Shown here piece by piece: positions 27,762 through 36,363 of a stretch of DNA of 64,000 nucleotides. The stretch comes from Peribacillus frigoritolerans. Lineage in GTDB: Bacteria; Bacillota; Bacilli; Bacillales; DSM-1321. A program made the position numbers and the translations under genes. Each line of letters starts with the position of its first letter. Position 1 is the stretch's first letter. The stretch is taken from the NCBI RefSeq assembly GCF_030676415.1, contig NZ_JAUUTW010000007.1, forward strand, positions 62,001 to 126,000. Direction: 5' to 3'. Under the pieces are notes generated by a model. The model searched no databases. It was not told where the DNA came from and saw only the letters and a list, made by a program, of their open reading frames with translations.

Positions 27762-30356
27762 TTATATGAGGACCCATTCATCATGATCATGATCATAATC
27801 AATCGTGATTCCTTCTTTAAGCTCAACAGTCCCAGCTATGATTTGACGGGCGATTTTCGTTTCCAGATGCTTTTGGATGAATCGCTTCAGCGGTCTTGCT
27901 CCATATACCGGATCATATCCCTGGTCCGCAATGAATTCCTTAGCCGCTTCAGAGACATTCAGGACTATATTTTGTTCAGTTAACCTTACTTGTAATTGAT
28001 GAACCATTTTATCTACGATTTCAACGATTTCTTGTTTCGTCAGAGGTTTGAATAAAACAATATCATCAACGCGATTCAAAAATTCCGGACGGAAATGTCC
28101 TCTTAGTTCTTTAAAGACCTGATCTTTTATTTCTTCTTCAATGCCACCATCCACCCGATTGGACTGCAATAAGAAATGGGAACCGATATTGGAAGTCATG
28201 ATGATCACCGTATTTTTACAGTTGATTGTTCTGCCTTGGGAGTCAGTTATCCTTCCATCATCCAACATTTGCAGCAAAATATTGAAGACTTCCGGATGCG
28301 CCTTTTCAATTTCGTCTAATAATATGACCGAGTATGGGTTTCTCCTAACAGCCTCCGTAAGTTGGCCGCCTTCCTCAAATCCAATATATCCAGGAGGTGC
28401 ACCAACAAGGCGTGACACGGAATGTTTCTCCATATATTCCGACATATCGATTCGAATCATATGTTCCTCACTATCGAATAACGTTTCTGCCAAAGCTTTT
28501 ACCAATTCGGTTTTACCGACACCAGTCGGCCCCAGAAAAATGAATGAACCGATCGGTCTGTTTGGATCTTTAATTCCAGCCCTTGCTCTTAAAACAGCAT
28601 CGGATACGAGTTCCACCGCTTCTCCTTGACCTATTACGCGTTCATGCAGGATATCAGATAGGCGAAGCAGCTTCTCCCTTTCACTTTCCACCAGCTTGCT
28701 TATAGGAATCCCCGTCCACCTTGCTACAATCGAGGCAATTTCCTCCTCCGTCACTTCCTGGCGAAGCAATCGTGATTCCTGTTTTTCCTTTTCCAATTCG
28801 TCTTCCATTGCTTCCAATTCTTTTTGAAGCTGCGGAATCCTTCCATGCCGAAGTTCAGCTGCCCGGTTAAGGTCATAGTCATTCTCTGCCTGTTCCAATT
28901 CATGACGCAGTTTCTCAAGCTCTTCACGTTTATCCTGCACCTTTTGAAGCGCTGATTTCTCCATTTGCCACTTGGATTTCATGCTGTTGGCTTGATCCTG
29001 AAGTTCTGATAGTTCTTTTTGAAGCACTTCCAGCCTTGCTTTGCTTTGAGGGTCCTCCTCATTTTTCAGCGCAGCCTCTTCAATTTCAAGTTGCATGACT
29101 TTTCTCGTGATTTCATCCAACTCGGATGGCATTGAGTCGATTTCCATTCGGATCATCGCACATGCTTCATCCACAAGATCTATCGCTTTATCCGGTAAAA
29201 ATCGCTCCGTTATATATCGGTTCGAAAGGACAGAGGCTGCAACGATTGCCCGATCATGTATCCTGACGCCATGGTGAATTTCAAACCGTTCCTTTAATCC
29301 CCGCAAAATTGAAATGGTATCTTCCACATCCGGTTCAGGAACCAGAACCTGTTGGAAACGGCGTTCCAAAGCCGGATCCTTTTCAATATATTGCCGATAT
29401 TCATCAAGGGTCGTGGCACCGATACAATGCAGCTCACCGCGCGCAAGCATGGGCTTTAACATATTTCCGGCATCAAGTGCGCCATCCGTTCTTCCGGCAC
29501 CGACAATTGTATGCAATTCATCAATGAATAAGAGAATTTTACCGTCACTCTTCTTGATCTCATTCAACACCGCTTTTAGGCGTTCCTCAAATTCACCGCG
29601 GAATTTGGCCCCTGCGACAAGTGCACTCATATCTAGTGAAAAAACGGTCTTATCCTTTAAACCTTCCGGCACATCCTTCCTGACGATCCTTTGTGCCAAC
29701 CCCTCGACAATTGCTGTTTTACCTACTCCAGGTTCTCCTATTAATACCGGATTATTTTTCGTTTTACGTGAAAGGATCCTGATGACGTTACGGATTTCCG
29801 TATCTCGACCGATTACGGGATCGACCTTGCCCGATTTAACCTCAGCAACGAGATCTCTCCCGTATTTTTTCAGTACTTCATAAGTGCTTTCAGGATTTTG
29901 ACTAGTCACTCGCTGATTCCCCCTTATATCGCTTATAACCCGTTTTGCTTTATCATAATCAATTCCATATGATGAAAATAGCCTGTTTACATTCGTTTTA
30001 TTGACTTGCAACGACGCAAGCAGTATATGTTCGACAGATAAGTATTCATCCTGCCACATCTGCATTTCCTTTTCGGCAGCCGTCAAAATTTGCTGTAGGG
30101 AGGATGACATGTAAACCTGGGAAACACTTCCGCTCATTTCCGGTAATCGATCCAGTTCCTTATTTAGTTCTATATCAAATTGATTCATCGGTTTACCAGA
30201 TTCCGATAAAATCCTGATTAATAAACTTTCTTCCTGTTCCATTAAGGCCTTTAATAAATGAAGCTCCGTCAACTCGGGATTCCCTCTATCTTTGGCTAGT
30301 TCCTGGCCGCCAATGAATGCCTGTTGGGTTCTCTCCGTCATTTTATTAATATCCAT
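27762..30356 (-). CDS. clpB: ATP-dependent disaggregase ClpB
   Basis: 864 residues in the full ClpB order: N domain (about 1-150), AAA+ domain 1 with Walker [13 protein letters not shown], a long coiled-coil middle domain (about 410-530) rich in E, L and Q, AAA+ domain 2 with [14 protein letters not shown], and a C-terminal domain. There is no ClpP-binding IGF loop as expected for ClpB. It works with DnaK to resolubilise aggregates. The ATG at 30356 is 7 nt behind GGGAGG. B. subtilis lacks clpB; its position near comZ resembles the B. cereus group. Control by CtsR is indicated by the operator at 30403. Confidence 0.97.
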   Translation of the reverse strand: MDINKMTERTQQAFIGGQELAKDRGNPELTELHLLKALMEQEESLLIRILSESGKPMNQFDIELNKELDRLPEMSGSVSQVYMSSSLQQILTAAEKEMQMWQDEYLSVEHILLASLQVNKTNVNRLFSSYGIDYDKAKRVISDIRGNQRVTSQNPESTYEVLKKYGRDLVAEVKSGKVDPVIGRDTEIRNVIRILSRKTKNNPVLIGEPGVGKTAIVEGLAQRIVRKDVPEGLKDKTVFSLDMSALVAGAKFRGEFEERLKAVLNEIKKSDGKILLFIDELHTIVGAGRTDGALDAGNMLKPMLARGELHCIGATTLDEYRQYIEKDPALERRFQQVLVPEPDVEDTISILRGLKERFEIHHGVRIHDRAIVAASVLSNRYITERFLPDKAIDLVDEACAMIRMEIDSMPSELDEITRKVMQLEIEEAALKNEEDPQSKARLEVLQKELSELQDQANSMKSKWQMEKSALQKVQDKREELEKLRHELEQAENDYDLNRAAELRHGRIPQLQKELEAMEDELEKEKQESRLLRQEVTEEEIASIVARWTGIPISKLVESEREKLLRLSDILHERVIGQGEAVELVSDAVLRARAGIKDPNRPIGSFIFLGPTGVGKTELVKALAETLFDSEEHMIRIDMSEYMEKHSVSRLVGAPPGYIGFEEGGQLTEAVRRNPYSVILLDEIEKAHPEVFNILLQMLDDGRITDSQGRTINCKNTVIIMTSNIGSHFLLQSNRVDGGIEEEIKDQVFKELRGHFRPEFLNRVDDIVLFKPLTKQEIVEIVDKMVHQLQVRLTEQNIVLNVSEAAKEFIADQGYDPVYGARPLKRFIQKHLETKIARQIIAGTVELKEGITIDYDHDHDEWVLI

Positions 30357-30402
30357 CTTATAACCTCCCATTCACCTATATCATGAACGAATTCCCACTC
30401 AG

Positions 30403-30419
30403 TTTGACCAACTTTGACC
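30403..30419 (-). promoter_or_regulatory. CtsR operator of clpB
   Basis: Minus strand GGTCAAAGTTGGTCAAA is a direct heptad repeat with a 3-nt spacer, a full match to the CtsR consensus (RGTCAAANANRGTCAAA) apart from the spacer base. It lies just downstream of the clpB -10 element. Heat-inducible control is inferred. Confidence 0.88.
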
Positions 30420-30430
30420 TTTATATTTTC

Positions 30431-30458
30431 ATTATACTTCTAATTTTCCCCATGTAAA
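30431..30458 (-). promoter_or_regulatory. Sigma-A promoter of clpB
   Basis: Minus strand TTTACA (30453-30458), 16-nt spacer, TATAAT (30431-30436). Confidence 0.75.
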
Positions 30459-30496
30459 GGAAAGTTATAAAAAATGCAGGAGTATGGAGGATAAAC

Positions 30497-30527
30497 GAAA
30501 AAAACCTTTCTTCATATAGAAGAAAGG
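30497..30527 (-). terminator. Terminator after the gentisate cluster
   Basis: CCTTTCTTC pairs with GAAGAAAGG over a 5-nt loop, followed by T7 on the minus strand. Confidence 0.85.
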
Positions 30528-30580
30528 CAGACCTATTTGTAAAATGCATTAAATTCCTAATTCAGATGAAACAAAACGGA

Positions 30581-31783
30581 TTATGCTTTCACGGCCGTTT
30601 TATTGTAACCATGAAATTCATCGACGAATTGGAAATCCATATCCGTCCGACCTGCAAAGATCGTATCTCGGAGCAGAATGCCTGCAACGGTCGTATTGTG
30701 GATGATTTCCCCCCACATTCTTGCACTCGTTTGAACATTAGCTGTACGCGGAATGCGTTCCTCTTGATATTCCAAAAATGCCTGTTCAATGTCATTCCCA
30801 TGCTTATGAAGCATATCCGACAAATAAGCTGCATCTTCTAAAGCCTGACAAGCCCCTTGTGCCAAGTATTGAAGCATCGGATGTGCAGCATCGCCCGTAA
30901 GCGTAATTCTTCCTTTTGTCCAATTATCGATTGGTAAACGGTCATACATCGGCCAGCGGCGTTGCCTTTGAATGAATGAAATCGCATTCTGAACAAGCTC
31001 ACAAGTTCCGGCAAATACACTGTCCATTTCTTCCGGGGTTCCCCATTGATCTGTTTTTTCGTTTTCTTCCGTGTATTGAGAACTTTTGAACACCACTACT
31101 TGGTTGTATAGTTCTCCCCTTCTAACAGGGTATTGAACAAGATGAAGGTTTGGCCCAATCCACATATATACATCATCTAAATCTCCATGGCTCGTAACCT
31201 CTTCCATCGGGATCGCTCCCCTGTATGCAACATATTGAGAGCAGACCGGTTGATCTTCCACAAAAAGTTTCCGTGCCTTGGACCATAATCCATCGGCTCC
31301 AATGACAGCAGTTCCTGAATGTTTAGACCCGTTGGCAGAAGTAACCGTCACTGCCCCTTCATTTTCTACTGTTTCAATAATGGTTTGGTTCGTAACCAGT
31401 TCAATATACGGGTTCTTTTCACAGGCTTCAGCCAGTACTTTATGCAAATCGGAACGATGCAAAACAACATACGGCGCTCCATATCTTTCTTTATAAACAT
31501 CACCTAAATCCAAAGCGGAAAGCTCTTTGCCGGAAAAGGCATCCATCAGCACCAATCTTTTTGGAAATACTGCAATTTCATTGATTTTATCCATGACGCC
31601 TAAACGCTGCAATACGTTGGTGGCATTTGCTGCAAGCTGAATCCCTGCACCAATTTCACCAAATTCGGGAGCTTGTTCAAGGACCTTTACATACTGTTTA
31701 GTTTCTGCGATTCCTAAAGCAGTTGCCAATCCGCCAATTCCCCCACCGATAACGATGAATGGTTTTTTTTCTGTGTTCATCAT
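30581..31783 (-). CDS. FAD-dependent hydroxylase, probably 3-hydroxybenzoate 6-hydroxylase
   Basis: About 400 residues of the aromatic flavoprotein hydroxylase class A: GGGIGGLATALGIAE (FAD GxGxxG) at the N terminus, VIGADGLWSKAR (DG motif) near residue 165 and GDAAHPMLQYLAQGACQAL (GD motif) near residue 290. Cotranscription order with gentisate dioxygenase suggests it makes gentisate, from 3-hydroxybenzoate or perhaps salicylate (5-hydroxylation); sequence alone cannot separate these. The start may be 31783 or 31780 (tandem ATGs behind AGGGGGAA). Last gene of the cluster, followed by a terminator. Confidence 0.8.
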   Translation of the reverse strand: MMNTEKKPFIVIGGGIGGLATALGIAETKQYVKVLEQAPEFGEIGAGIQLAANATNVLQRLGVMDKINEIAVFPKRLVLMDAFSGKELSALDLGDVYKERYGAPYVVLHRSDLHKVLAEACEKNPYIELVTNQTIIETVENEGAVTVTSANGSKHSGTAVIGADGLWSKARKLFVEDQPVCSQYVAYRGAIPMEEVTSHGDLDDVYMWIGPNLHLVQYPVRRGELYNQVVVFKSSQYTEENEKTDQWGTPEEMDSVFAGTCELVQNAISFIQRQRRWPMYDRLPIDNWTKGRITLTGDAAHPMLQYLAQGACQALEDAAYLSDMLHKHGNDIEQAFLEYQEERIPRTANVQTSARMWGEIIHNTTVAGILLRDTIFAGRTDMDFQFVDEFHGYNKTAVKA

Positions 31784-31905
31784 CAATTCCCCCTATATTA
31801 GTTGTTTTTAGCCAATGTTGCGGACCAATGCCACAGTAAGCATTTTCATTCGACTGGCATTCCATATATTGCAGGATCAAGCTAAAAGTTCCAAACAGAT
31901 TATTT

Positions 31906-33018
31906 TTAAATCAAAACAGGCTTGAATTCACTTTCAACCTTTTGGTAACCATTGTTTGCGTCTAATGCCTGTTGCTGTTCCAAATCGAATCTCTCCATTA
32001 TTGGTAGGTCGTTCACAGAGAATAAGTAAGAATCCGCTTCTGCAACGTGCTCATGCCATGCCCAATTCGGAACGACGAAATAATCTCCCTTGGACCAGTC
32101 AAAACGCACTCCATTAATAACCGTATAGCCTGATCCTTGGTGCACTTGATAAATTGTGGAATGGGTATGGCGATGTGCTTTCGTATGGAAACCTTTAGGA
32201 AGTTTCTGCATCCATGCCCCCATCGTCGGATTGGCCGTTTGGCCATTTGATGGATTGATATATTCCACGGCGAAACCTTCATATGGGTCCGGTTCGAAAT
32301 TCATTAATCCTTCTATCGCTGCTTTAGTGCCTTTCCACTTGTAATTGGCAAGCGGTGCCACTTGTGAATAACGGTCGGATACTGGACGGACCATTCCGCC
32401 TTGATAACGGAGCTCTGAAAAGTTATCCGGCCGTTTAGGCGTTTCAATCCGATCTGGATATGGTTCAAAGAAAGTGCCACCTATGGAATAGATGGTTGGG
32501 ATATCAAGGGCATCCATCCAAATCATTGGTTTTTCGCCAACATGTCCATGACCATGCCATAGGTTTTTAGGCGTGATCAAGAAATCTCCTTCTTCCATGA
32601 AGATCCTTTCTCCCTGCACGATGGAGTAGGCACCTTCACCATTCGTAATGAAACGAAGTGCACTTTGGGAGTGACGGTGGGAAGGGGCCACTTCACCTGG
32701 CAACAATAGCTGAACCGCTGCATAAAGCGTTTGTGTTGTCGAAGCCCATCCCCAAGGCTGGCGATAAGTAAGGCCAGGGTTTTGAAAATAAATGGCCCTG
32801 CGCTCCCCTCCTCGGTCAGGTGTGAAGATTTCAGCTGCTTCCATCAATTTTTTCGTCAAAAGCTCTTCTTTCCATAAATAAGCATGGGCATGAGGTTTAG
32901 GTTCATGGTCCATCAAAGCGGGAATGGCTTCCCACAGTGGCCCAAGGTTATACTGCTGAATATCCTTTGTAAAATCTTTTACGATTGTACTATTCATGTA
33001 TTCCGATTTTTCAGCCAT
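31906..33018 (-). CDS. Gentisate 1,2-dioxygenase
   Basis: 370 residues forming two cupin domains. The N-terminal cupin has PSHRHSQSALRFITNGEG with the His-x-His iron ligands, and ITPKNLWHGHGH with the third His; the second cupin repeats the pattern (KAHRHTHSTIYQVHQGSG, VPNWAWHEHV). The IYFQNPGL and RQPWGWASTTQTLYA segments are typical of gentisate dioxygenases. The Fe(II) enzyme opens gentisate to maleylpyruvate. Neighbours supply the flanking steps: hydroxylase downstream, DinB-fold candidate isomerase and fumarylpyruvate hydrolase upstream. Confidence 0.93.
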   Translation of the reverse strand: MAEKSEYMNSTIVKDFTKDIQQYNLGPLWEAIPALMDHEPKPHAHAYLWKEELLTKKLMEAAEIFTPDRGGERRAIYFQNPGLTYRQPWGWASTTQTLYAAVQLLLPGEVAPSHRHSQSALRFITNGEGAYSIVQGERIFMEEGDFLITPKNLWHGHGHVGEKPMIWMDALDIPTIYSIGGTFFEPYPDRIETPKRPDNFSELRYQGGMVRPVSDRYSQVAPLANYKWKGTKAAIEGLMNFEPDPYEGFAVEYINPSNGQTANPTMGAWMQKLPKGFHTKAHRHTHSTIYQVHQGSGYTVINGVRFDWSKGDYFVVPNWAWHEHVAEADSYLFSVNDLPIMERFDLEQQQALDANNGYQKVESEFKPVLI

Positions 33019-33048
33019 ATTAATCCCTACTTTCTTTATTATCTTTCC

Positions 33049-33540
33049 TCACTGGATTTTAGAAAGATTTCGCTTAATTTGATCATAGTGTCCTGAAACA
33101 TGCTCATCGATGAAGTGATCGACTATATAAGAAACTGGTTTGTTTCCGAATTTAGCGAAATTCCGGTGTGGCGATTCTTTTGACAGTGTTTCCTCATCTA
33201 ATTTCCCGAGTCTGCTCTCCACTTTATATTTAAGCTCCTCCACTTGCTTCATGACATCATCAACAGCAAGCTTGTCAGTATCGGTAACTGCTGCCAATCG
33301 GGCTGGATCTTGCAATCCACGCCCCCATTTGGCTCCAGGCTTCGCTATTACAGTTTCCACTTCACCTAACCAATAAGGAATGGCCTCAGCTAAATGGGAA
33401 AGTATCTGCATGATTGACCATTCATCATCTGTAGGCTTAAATCTGATCGTTTCTTCCGGGAGGTTTGCCGCTGTCTCAAGAATGTGGTCGATTGATTGTT
33501 GAACCGATTGGATTGATGTCCCGATTTCCTGATATGCCAT
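33049..33540 (-). CDS. DinB-fold protein, candidate thiol-dependent maleylpyruvate isomerase
   Basis: 163 residues with a four-helix DinB/YfiT-like fold. The metal-binding His triad fits: His49 in MQILSHLAEA and the HxxxH pair His147/His151 in DEHVSGHYDQI. The YfiT/DinB group includes bacillithiol transferases, and the mycothiol-dependent maleylpyruvate isomerase of actinobacteria has the same fold. Placed between gentisate dioxygenase and fumarylpyruvate hydrolase, it is the only candidate in the cluster for converting maleylpyruvate to fumarylpyruvate; bacillithiol as cofactor is inference. The ATG at 33540 starts 1 nt after the hydrolase stop codon, with GGGGAGGG in the upstream coding end, so translation is coupled. 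Confidence 0.72.
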   Translation of the reverse strand: MAYQEIGTSIQSVQQSIDHILETAANLPEETIRFKPTDDEWSIMQILSHLAEAIPYWLGEVETVIAKPGAKWGRGLQDPARLAAVTDTDKLAVDDVMKQVEELKYKVESRLGKLDEETLSKESPHRNFAKFGNKPVSYIVDHFIDEHVSGHYDQIKRNLSKIQ

Positions 33541-33541
33541 T

Positions 33542-34489
33542 TTATTTTCCCTCCCCGACACGTCTCACACGGTTTTCAAGATAACCTATTTTGTCGATTT
33601 CGATTTTGACAACGTCACCATCTTTTAAGAACACTTGTGGATCACGGGCTACTCCTACCCCACCAGGTGTTCCTGTGAGTACGATGTCACCTGGTTCAAG
33701 AGTCATTAAATTCGATAAGAATTCAACTAGATACTTCACATCGAATACGAAGTTGGATGTATTCGTTTTTTGGCGTTCTTCGCCATTTACCGTTAATCGG
33801 ACATTTAAGCCAGATGGATCGGATAGTTCATCGGAAGTGACTAACCAAGGCCCCATCGGAGCACTTCCTTCAACCGTTTTCCCTTGAAGCCACTCAAGTG
33901 TACGCCGTTGGATATCACGGTACGTGACATCATTCGCAATTGTATAACCAGCTACATAATCAAGAGCATCTTCTCTTGACACATTACGTGCCCTTTGTCC
34001 GACTACAAAAGCGAATTCCGCTTCATAATCTAGTTGTTCAGAGATTGGGAAAAACGGTATATCATCCTGGGGACCGATTACTGTATTGGCGAACTTTGCG
34101 AATACCACAGGGAATGGAGGCAGTTCACGACCCATTTCAGCAATGTGCTCACGGTAGTTATGTCCGACACAAATAATTTTGCCTGGCTTTTGGACAGGGG
34201 CCTCAAGCTTTATGTTTTCAATTTGATGTACCAATTTATGTCTGAAGGAATCACGATTGTCCAATGCGTAGTCCGCAGCCTTTTTCGCGATGGAAAGGCT
34301 TTCATTCCCTCCCTGTAAAAACGCCTCCATAGTTGCAGGGACATACGCTTCAGCGATTTGTTCACTGCGGAGTTTCCCTTCGCTTTCAAGAAGCGCTTGA
34401 AAGGCATAGTTCAAGTCGACTATTACATCATTCGGATAAATTGCACCAATACGTTTAAATCCTTGACTGCTGAAAGTTACTAATTTCAT
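33542..34489 (-). CDS. Fumarylacetoacetate hydrolase family protein, probable fumarylpyruvate hydrolase
   Basis: 315 residues. The FAH domain covers about residues 100-312 with ICVGHNYREHIAEMG, the metal-binding LDYEAEFAFVVG (E-x-E), GYTIANDVTYRDIQRR and GDIVLTGTPGGVG. Residues 1-95 are the small N-terminal domain of longer FAH proteins. Enzymes of this family in gentisate clusters split fumarylpyruvate to fumarate and pyruvate. First gene of the cluster, read from a promoter at 34642-34671. Confidence 0.88.
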   Translation of the reverse strand: MKLVTFSSQGFKRIGAIYPNDVIVDLNYAFQALLESEGKLRSEQIAEAYVPATMEAFLQGGNESLSIAKKAADYALDNRDSFRHKLVHQIENIKLEAPVQKPGKIICVGHNYREHIAEMGRELPPFPVVFAKFANTVIGPQDDIPFFPISEQLDYEAEFAFVVGQRARNVSREDALDYVAGYTIANDVTYRDIQRRTLEWLQGKTVEGSAPMGPWLVTSDELSDPSGLNVRLTVNGEERQKTNTSNFVFDVKYLVEFLSNLMTLEPGDIVLTGTPGGVGVARDPQVFLKDGDVVKIEIDKIGYLENRVRRVGEGK

Positions 34490-34641
34490 ATTTCATTCTC
34501 CTTTATTAATCTGATTTTTTTTAAAGCCTCTTTTGAGGCCACCATCCTAATTCTGCTGGATTCGCTTTACAAACCAGAATTTGAATGACTGTACACCTTA
34601 TAGAATCCACTTATAGATAACTTTGTTCACTATTTATATAA

Positions 34642-34671
34642 ATAATAACTCAATTTTCGGAATATTGTCAA
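34642..34671 (-). promoter_or_regulatory. Promoter of the gentisate catabolic cluster
   Basis: Minus strand TTGACA (34666-34671), 18-nt spacer, TATTAT (34642-34647). A TTCGGAAT half-site lies in the spacer (about 34656-34663). Confidence 0.65.
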
Positions 34672-34726
34672 GAAAGTATTGAATATTTTTGTGCAAATGT
34701 TATCATCTACACCATTATCAGTACTT

Positions 34727-34747
34727 CGGAATCCATTATAAATTCCG
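34727..34747. promoter_or_regulatory. Candidate IclR operator
   Basis: CGGAAT, 9 nt, ATTCCG: a perfect inverted repeat in the divergent region. The same CGGAAT half recurs inside the spacer of the catabolic promoter about 70 bases away. Binding by the adjacent IclR protein is inferred from position. Confidence 0.4.
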
Positions 34748-34882
34748 CTAAGTTTATTTATTTAAAAGGAAAGTATATTGATAGCTTCAAGCAGCCAGCG
34801 GTTTTTCTTGCTAAATTTCATTTATATTTTACAGATTCTGATATACTAGACCTAAATTAAAACAGATTAGGGAGATTGACTT

Positions 34883-35641
34883 ATGGAAATCGTAAAATCC
34901 GGTTCGACGATTCAATCATTACAAATAGGGATGAGCATCATAGATTTACTTGCTTCCCAAAGAACTCCTTTAAGATTCTCTGATATTCAAGAATCAACGG
35001 AAATAACGAAAAGTAACCTCTATAAGTATTTGAATACTTTGACTCAACTGGAGTTACTATATCGCGATAAGACAACCGGTATGTATCACCTTGGGAGCAA
35101 ACTGATCCAATACGGCATGGCAGCGATAGGAAATGAGGATGTCACGAGCAGAATAACTCCTTATTTACAGGAAATCAGTCACCATACTTCTTGCACAGTC
35201 CTTTTTTCCGTTTGGACATATGATGGGCCAATTACCGCGAAAATATGGAATTCCAACCAAAACTTAAACATCGGGGCACAGTTAGGTACGCGTCTTCCGC
35301 CATCATCCTCTTCCGGAAAGGTATTCACTGTATTTCAGGATCCTTCCTTGACCGAGGACTGGATTGAAAAAGATCGTAATGTTACAGGCTCGTTCCTTAA
35401 AGAAACAATTGAATATCATGAAATTCGGAAATACAAAATAGCTTTTGCCAAAGAGCCGCTTGTACCTTCTGTTTCATCCATGTCCATTCCGGTTTTTAAT
35501 TATAATTCAGAATTGTTGGGAGCGATCACTGCCGTTGGGTTCACCGAAAGCATTCCAGATCATTACGAAGATCCCTTAAGCGACTATTTAAGAAAGTGCT
35601 GTTTGGAAATCTCGAAAATATTCGGTTATTCCGGTGAATAG
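34883..35641 (+). CDS. IclR-family transcriptional regulator
   Basis: 252 residues: an N-terminal winged helix (FSDIQESTEITKSNLYKYLN, about 30-50) and a C-terminal IclR effector domain (about 80-250) with the SMSIPVFNYNSELLGAITAVG strand pattern. Divergent from the gentisate genes, so it probably controls them in response to 3-hydroxybenzoate or gentisate. IclR members can activate or repress; which applies here is unknown. Start ATG at 34883 behind AGGGAGA. Confidence 0.85.
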   Translation: MEIVKSGSTIQSLQIGMSIIDLLASQRTPLRFSDIQESTEITKSNLYKYLNTLTQLELLYRDKTTGMYHLGSKLIQYGMAAIGNEDVTSRITPYLQEISHHTSCTVLFSVWTYDGPITAKIWNSNQNLNIGAQLGTRLPPSSSSGKVFTVFQDPSLTEDWIEKDRNVTGSFLKETIEYHEIRKYKIAFAKEPLVPSVSSMSIPVFNYNSELLGAITAVGFTESIPDHYEDPLSDYLRKCCLEISKIFGYSGE

Positions 35642-35642
35642 A

Positions 35643-35685
35643 AAAAGCAGGAAAAAGGATGGCGAACATCCTTTTTCCTGCTTTT
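35643..35685. terminator. Strong bidirectional terminator between iclR-type gene and yjzC
   Basis: Perfect 19-bp stem (AAAAGCAGGAAAAAGGATG with its complement) and loop GCGAA between convergent genes. Confidence 0.92.
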
Positions 35686-35692
35686 AGATGTT

Positions 35693-35872
35693 TCATGGCT
35701 TCCGCTGATATGTCCAAATCCGGTTATGATTGGATGTTTCAGGAAAAGAATCCCCTGCATCAAGCTTTACCATTTTCGGATTCACTACCGTGCTTCCCGT
35801 TTCACCGATTTCTACGTAGGTCCCATTATTAGGTGCCTTCTGACCTGGCTTAAATTGGCGATTTTGCCCCAT
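35693..35872 (-). CDS. yjzC: YjzC family protein
   Basis: 59 residues: MGQNRQFKPGQKAPNNGTYV then EIGETGSTVVNPKMVKLDAG and a FPETSNHNRIWTY end, a close match to the conserved Bacillus protein YjzC (a small rubredoxin-like/beta-rich protein of unknown role). AAAGGGGTGA precedes the ATG at 35872; the longer upstream frame has no ribosome site. Position beside argF is the same as in B. subtilis. Confidence 0.88.
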   Translation of the reverse strand: MGQNRQFKPGQKAPNNGTYVEIGETGSTVVNPKMVKLDAGDSFPETSNHNRIWTYQRKP

Positions 35873-35969
35873 AGATTTCACCCCTTTACATGCTTTCCCT
35901 GTTATTATTACCAGGTTCCTTCCTTTCATGTCAGAAAAATTAATGACACACAGGAAATTCGGCAGAATT

Positions 35970-35998
35970 AAAAAAACGTCTGTTCTCTGAGCAGACGC
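35970..35998 (-). terminator. Terminator originally serving argF
   Basis: CGTCTG pairs with CAGACG over a 9-nt loop, followed by T7 on the minus strand. The arm GCGTCTGCTCAG is duplicated at 36343-36354 next to argF, with the IS1182-like remnant in between. Confidence 0.7.
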
Positions 35999-36087
35999 TT
36001 AGACTGTAGACAAACTCGATAATAATTGAGTTTGTCTGCAGTCTTTTTTGTTTTCAAATAGTTGGATTAAAACTTGAGGTGAAAAGG

Positions 36088-36290
36088 ATGCTTTCTAAAC
36101 ATGATTCCATTCAGCGGGATTAACTTGAAAAGATTTACTTTAGATCAACTGGCGCCATCGAACCATTTGGTTCGAAAAATGGAGGCATCAATTGATTTCT
36201 CTTTCATTTATGACTCGATGGAAGATATGTTTCAGCGGTAGGACGCCCAAGTATGATCCAGTTATTATTCTCTATAACTGCTACAAATCC
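36088..36290 (+). pseudogene. IS1182-family transposase fragment
   Basis: ATG at 36088 follows GAGGTGAAAAGG and reads MLSKHDSIQRD, then a stop and a frameshift. The next frame gives DQLAPSNHLVRKMEASIDFS and FIYDSMEDMF, and after another shift SGRTPKYDPVIIL; together these recall the IS1182 N terminus (DQLVP-HLVRK-DFSFIY and GRPSIDPV). At least one stop and one or two frameshifts; everything after about residue 65 is gone. Confidence 0.75.
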
Positions 36291-36294
36291 AATT

Positions 36295-36336
36295 CAAAAA
36301 GGTTTCAGAATGAGACCATTCCGAAACCCTTTTTTC
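36295..36336. terminator. Terminator-like hairpin at the end of the IS remnant
   Basis: GGTTTCAGAATG pairs with CATTCCGAAACC (one mismatch), loop AGAC, with A5 on one side and T6 on the other. It may now end the arg operon transcript, about 30 bases past the argF stop. Confidence 0.7.
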
Positions 36337-36363
36337 TACAAACTGAGCAGACGCCTTTTATGG

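Larger units (their letters stand above)
34490..34882. other. Divergent control region of the gentisate cluster
   Basis: About 390 bases between the leftward catabolic genes and the rightward IclR gene. It contains the cluster promoter (34642-34671), a CGGAAT/ATTCCG inverted repeat (34727-34747) and a TATACT-like -10 at about 34842 for the regulator gene. No coding sequence was found. Confidence 0.6.
35999..36342 (+). mobile_element. Remnant of an IS1182-like element
   Basis: About 344 bases flanked by the 12-bp direct repeat CTGAGCAGACGC (35987-35998 and 36343-36354). The left end carries a long imperfect palindrome (36001-36044, AGACTGTAGACAAACTC with its near complement), followed by a T run and then the decayed transposase start. 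Near the right end TCTACA mirrors TGTAGA of the left. The element has lost most of the transposase. Family placement rests on the transposase N terminus. Confidence 0.7.

Noticed and set aside
28141..29883. Long rightward frames inside clpB (162 and 189 codons)
   Set aside because: Shadow frames opposite a full-length, highly conserved gene, without ribosome sites.
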